The notes beneath the pieces were generated by a model. That model searched no databases. It saw only the letters and a program-made list of their open reading frames with translations, and was not told the DNA's origin. Shown piece after piece: positions 61,061-64,000 of a stretch of DNA of 64,000 bases (position 1 is its first letter; every line of letters starts with the position of its first letter). The DNA is taken from the NCBI RefSeq assembly GCF_007713735.2, contig NZ_VMNW02000022.1:1-64000 (forward strand). Direction: 5' to 3'. Position numbers and translations under genes: made by a program. This DNA comes from Amycolatopsis acidicola (GTDB taxonomy: Bacteria > Actinomycetota > Actinomycetes > Mycobacteriales > Pseudonocardiaceae).

Positions 61061-62037
61061 TTGCTCGCCGCCTTCACCGGCTTCTTGCCGTTCTTGGCCT
61101 TCGCCGCCGACTTCCCGCCGCCCGCCGAGAGCTTGTCCAGACCATGCAGCGAAGCCTCGTAGACCTCGTCCGGGTCCAGCCGGCGCAGCTCCTCGATCAG
61201 GCAGTCCTTGGTGCTGCGGCGATGCAGGGCGATCCGGCGGGTGGGCTGGCCCGGCTGGGTCAGCGTGCCCACCTTCCCGTCCGGCCGGTGCAGCTCGATC
61301 ACGCCGGAGCGCCGCTCCAGCTGCACCGCGACGATGCCCTGCGCGGACGCCGTCTTGATCCGCTTCACCGGGATCTTGAGGTACTCCGCGAGCCAGCCCG
61401 CCAGCAGCTCGGTGGAGGGCGAGTCCGCCTCACCGGTGACCGTGGCCGACGTGATGGGCTCGTGCGGTGGCAGGTCGAGCGCGGCGACCAGCTGGGCACG
61501 CCAGTTGGTCAGCCGCGTCCAGGCCAGGTCCGTGTCGCCGGGGGTGTAGTTCTTGCGCCGCGTCTGCAGCGCGCGGATCGGGTTGCGCTCCGCCGCCGAG
61601 TCGGTGATCCGGCGCTGGGCCAGCTCGCCGATCGGGTCCTGTTCCGGGGCCTTCGGCCCGGCGCTGGGCCACCACGTGACGATCGGCGCGTCCGGCAGCA
61701 GCAGCGGCACCACGGCACTTTGCCCTTGCGAGGCAAGGGGTCCGTAGAGCCGCAGGATGATGACCTCACTCGCGCCGGCGTCGCCGCCGACCCGGATCTG
61801 GCCGTCGATCCTGGCCGCCGCGGTCCGCGAACCGCGGGCGAGCACGATCACCCGGCACGGGTGCTCGCGGCTCGCCTCGTTCGCCGCGTCGATGTGCTCC
61901 TCGAGGTGCTCGCCGTCGTCGTCGACGATCACCAGGGTGAGCACCCGGCCCAGCGCGACCGCGCCGCCGCGCTCGCGCAGCTCGACCAGTTTCCGGTTCA
62001 CCTGCGAGGTGGTGGTCGAGGGCAGGTCGATGATCAC
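61057..62037 (-). CDS. opcA: Glucose-6-phosphate dehydrogenase assembly protein OpcA
   Basis: 326 residues from the GTG at 62037. MIIDLPSTTTSQVNRKLVELR at the start and VVPLLLPDAPIVTWWPSAGP in the middle are typical. The Lys/Ala-rich tail (GGGKSAAKAKNGKKPVKAASK region) is low complexity. In cyanobacteria OpcA is a redox-linked activator of Zwf; the actinobacterial homologue is always next to zwf. GTGA overlaps on both sides. Confidence 0.94.
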   Translation of the reverse strand: MIIDLPSTTTSQVNRKLVELRERGGAVALGRVLTLVIVDDDGEHLEEHIDAANEASREHPCRVIVLARGSRTAAARIDGQIRVGGDAGASEVIILRLYGPLASQGQSAVVPLLLPDAPIVTWWPSAGPKAPEQDPIGELAQRRITDSAAERNPIRALQTRRKNYTPGDTDLAWTRLTNWRAQLVAALDLPPHEPITSATVTGEADSPSTELLAGWLAEYLKIPVKRIKTASAQGIVAVQLERRSGVIELHRPDGKVGTLTQPGQPTRRIALHRRSTKDCLIEELRRLDPDEVYEASLHGLDKLSAGGGKSAAKAKNGKKPVKAASK

Positions 62038-63560
62038 GGACGCCTCCAGTTCCGGCCCGAACGCTCCAGCAGCTCGTCCGCCGAGGCGGGTCCCCAGCTG
62101 CCCGGCGAGTACGGCTCGGGCGCGCCGTGCTTGGCCCAGTGGTCGAGGATCGGGTCGAGGATCTCCCAGGACAGCTCGACCTCCTCGTTGACCGGGAACA
62201 GCGAGGGCTCGCCGAGGAGCACGTCCAGGATCAGCCGTTCGTAGGCCTCGGGGGAGGACTCGGTGAACGCGTGCCCGTACCCGAAGTCCATCGTGACGTC
62301 GCGGACCTCCATCGTGGTGCCTGGCACCTTGGAACCGAACCGCATCGTGACGCCCTCGTCCGGCTGCACGCGGATGACGAAGGCGTTCTGCCCCAGCTCC
62401 TCGGTGGAGGTGTAGTCGAAGGGCAGGTGCGGGGCGCGTTTGAACATCACCGCGATCTCGGTGACGCGGCGGCCCATCCGCTTGCCGGTGCGCAGGTAGA
62501 ACGGCACCCCGGCCCAGCGGCGGTTCTGCACCTCGAGGGTGACCGCGGCGTAGGTCTCGGTGGTCGAGTCCTTCGCGAACCCGGCCTCCTGCAACAGGCC
62601 CGGCACCTTCTTGCCGCCCTGCCAGCCGCCGCTGTACTGCCCGCGCGCGGTGGTCTCGTCGAACGGCTGCGCCGCCTTGATCGCCCGCAGCACCTTGATC
62701 TTCTCCGCCCGCAGCGCGTTCGGCTCGAACGACAGCGGCTCCTCCAGCGCGGTGAACGCGAGCAGCTGCAGCAGGTGGTTCTGGATCACGTCGCGCGCCG
62801 CGCCGATGCCGTCGTAGTAGCCGGCGCGCCCGCCGAGGCCGATGTCCTCGGCCATGGTGATCTGCACGTGGTCCACGTAGTTGGCGTTCCAGATCGGCTC
62901 GAACAGCTGGTTCGCGAAGCGCAGCGCCAGGATGTTCTGCACCGTCTCCTTGCCGAGGTAGTGGTCGATGCGGAACACCGACTCCTCGGGGAAGACGTCG
63001 TTGACGATCCCGTTGAGCTCGCGGGCGCTGGACAGGTCGTGCCCGAACGGCTTCTCGATCACCACGCGGCGCCACGAATGCTCGTCCGACTGCGCCAGCC
63101 CCGAACGCGCCAGCTGCTTGGTGACCACCGGGAACGCGCTCGGCGGGATCGACAGGTAGAACGCCACGTTCCCGCCGGTGCCGCGCTCCTCGTCCAGCTC
63201 GCGGACGGTGTCGGCGAGCCGGTCGAACGCGTCGTCGTCGTCGAAACTGCCCTGCACGAACCGGATCCCCTCCGCGAGCCGGTGCCAGACCGACTCGCGG
63301 AACGGGGTGCGCGCGTGCTCGGCGACCGCGTCGTGCACCAGCTGGCCGAAGTCCTCGTCCTCCCAGTCGCGCCGGGCGAACCCGACGAGGGAGAAGCCGG
63401 CGGGCAGCAGCCCGCGGTTGGCGAGGTCGTAGATCGCCGGCATCAGCTTCTTGCGGGACAGGTCACCGGTGACCCCGAAGATCACCAGGCTGGACGGCCC
63501 GGCGATCCTCGGCAGCCGTTTGTCGCGGGGATCCCTCAGCGGGTTCTCCCACTGGTTCAT
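62034..63560 (-). CDS. zwf: Glucose-6-phosphate 1-dehydrogenase
   Basis: 508 residues from the ATG at 63560. NADP-binding LVIFGVTGDLSRKKLMPA near residue 25; VVIEKPFGHD; the catalytic signature RIDHYLGKETVQN. It makes NADPH and 6-phosphogluconolactone for the adjacent pgl product. ATGA overlap with the upstream pgi gene. Confidence 0.98.
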   Translation of the reverse strand: MNQWENPLRDPRDKRLPRIAGPSSLVIFGVTGDLSRKKLMPAIYDLANRGLLPAGFSLVGFARRDWEDEDFGQLVHDAVAEHARTPFRESVWHRLAEGIRFVQGSFDDDDAFDRLADTVRELDEERGTGGNVAFYLSIPPSAFPVVTKQLARSGLAQSDEHSWRRVVIEKPFGHDLSSARELNGIVNDVFPEESVFRIDHYLGKETVQNILALRFANQLFEPIWNANYVDHVQITMAEDIGLGGRAGYYDGIGAARDVIQNHLLQLLAFTALEEPLSFEPNALRAEKIKVLRAIKAAQPFDETTARGQYSGGWQGGKKVPGLLQEAGFAKDSTTETYAAVTLEVQNRRWAGVPFYLRTGKRMGRRVTEIAVMFKRAPHLPFDYTSTEELGQNAFVIRVQPDEGVTMRFGSKVPGTTMEVRDVTMDFGYGHAFTESSPEAYERLILDVLLGEPSLFPVNEEVELSWEILDPILDHWAKHGAPEPYSPGSWGPASADELLERSGRNWRRP

Positions 63561-64000
63561 TCGCCGACCTCCTGGATGGCGCGAACGAGCTGAGCCAGGC
63601 CCGCGGCCCGGTCGGTCAGGTGCAGGCGCAGCACCGGCCTGCCGTGCTCGGTGAGCACCTTGCCGTCGCCGAGTGCCTGCGCGTGCTGCAGCTTGCCCAG
63701 GGTGTACGGGCGGTCCGGCACCTCGAGGTCCTGCTCCGGCGAGCCGGTGATCTGCAGGAAGACGCCGTTCTGGTGGCCGCCCTTGTGGTACTGCCCGGTG
63801 GAGTGCAGGAACCGCGGGCCCCACCCGAAGGTGGTCTGCAGCCCGGTGCGGCGCGCCAGCTCCGGCCGCAGCAGCGCCGCGGACGCGTCGTCGAGCCTGT
63901 CCAGGTACGCCTGCACGGCGAGGTAGCCGTGCTCCGGCGCCGTGGCGAGGAACGCCTTCAGCACGTCGGTCAGGCTGCCGTCCGCGGAAACCCCGGCAGG
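63557..64000 (-). CDS. pgi: Glucose-6-phosphate isomerase, C-terminal part (cut by window edge)
   Basis: 147 residues are visible and the frame stays open to the window edge, so the 5' part lies outside. TTFGWGPRFLHSTGQYHKGGHQNG and TLGKLQHAQALGDGKVL are typical of the actinobacterial isomerase found between tal and zwf; it could also be the C-terminal half of a fused transaldolase-isomerase. Overlaps zwf by four bases (ATGA). Confidence 0.85.
   Translation of the reverse strand, partial: PAGVSADGSLTDVLKAFLATAPEHGYLAVQAYLDRLDDASAALLRPELARRTGLQTTFGWGPRFLHSTGQYHKGGHQNGVFLQITGSPEQDLEVPDRPYTLGKLQHAQALGDGKVLTEHGRPVLRLHLTDRAAGLAQLVRAIQEVGE

Overview
The window is a GC-rich (about 70 percent by eye) actinobacterial chromosome segment. 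GTG starts, GTGA and ATGA overlaps, bldD, whiA, mihF, rbpA and gpgS point to a filamentous, sporulating actinomycete. The gene order of the aro, pyr/gmk/coaBC, rib, uvrC-whiA, gap-tpiA and zwf blocks follows the mycobacterial order. I infer a member of the Pseudonocardiaceae, probably Amycolatopsis-like; the genus is a judgement from sequence style and was not tested. No rRNA, tRNA, CRISPR array, insertion sequence or prophage gene was seen.

Layout. 0.1-3.3 kb: shikimate operon aroC-aroK-aroB-aroQ, then a GNAT-glyoxalase fusion and a secreted beta-propeller lipoprotein. 5.8-8.6 kb: a membrane protein divergent from pepP-efp-nusB. 8.6-9.1 kb: bldD on the minus strand with a probable autoregulatory BldD box. 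9.3-18 kb: pyrR-pyrB-pyrC-(membrane protein)-carA-carB-pyrF, headed by an RNA hairpin that buries the pyrR ribosome binding site and carrying a MIRU-like mini-ORF between pyrB and pyrC. 18.2-24 kb: mihF-gmk-rpoZ-coaBC-metK-priA. 24.1-30.6 kb: fmt-rsmB-flavoprotein-rpe-ribE-ribBA-ribH-(PH-like membrane protein). A 10 x 21 bp tandem repeat follows, then xth, a secreted lipase, and uvrC-rapZ-yvcK-whiA (32.7-37.5 kb).

37.5-52.7 kb is an accessory interval between whiA and gap, which lie much closer in mycobacteria. It holds an MFS exporter, gpgS, a 2OG-Fe(II) oxygenase, a PPOX/F420 protein, a MarR regulator, a three-gene SMC/MukBEF/Jet-like condensin operon without a recognisable nuclease subunit, a secreted sedolisin, a LysE exporter and an HTH_42 (AlkZ/YcaQ-like) protein. 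Several intergenic gaps here share an interspersed repeat.

52.7-56.5 kb returns to core genes: gap-pgk-tpiA-secG and rbpA, closed by a strong hairpin terminator. A roughly 1 kb G-rich degenerate-repeat spacer follows. The last part, all on the minus strand, holds an orphan sensor kinase, a Tat-exported serine beta-lactamase-like hydrolase, and the operon pgi(partial)-zwf-opcA-pgl of the oxidative pentose phosphate route, ended by a 17-bp-stem terminator.

The genes with most potential for new biology are the nuclease-less Jet-like operon (42.0-48.7 kb), a 13-bp motif GTCCACAATGGAC found four times inside unrelated genes and forcing AT-rich codons, the mini-ORF bridging pyrB and pyrC, and a short leaderless uORF coupled to fmt.
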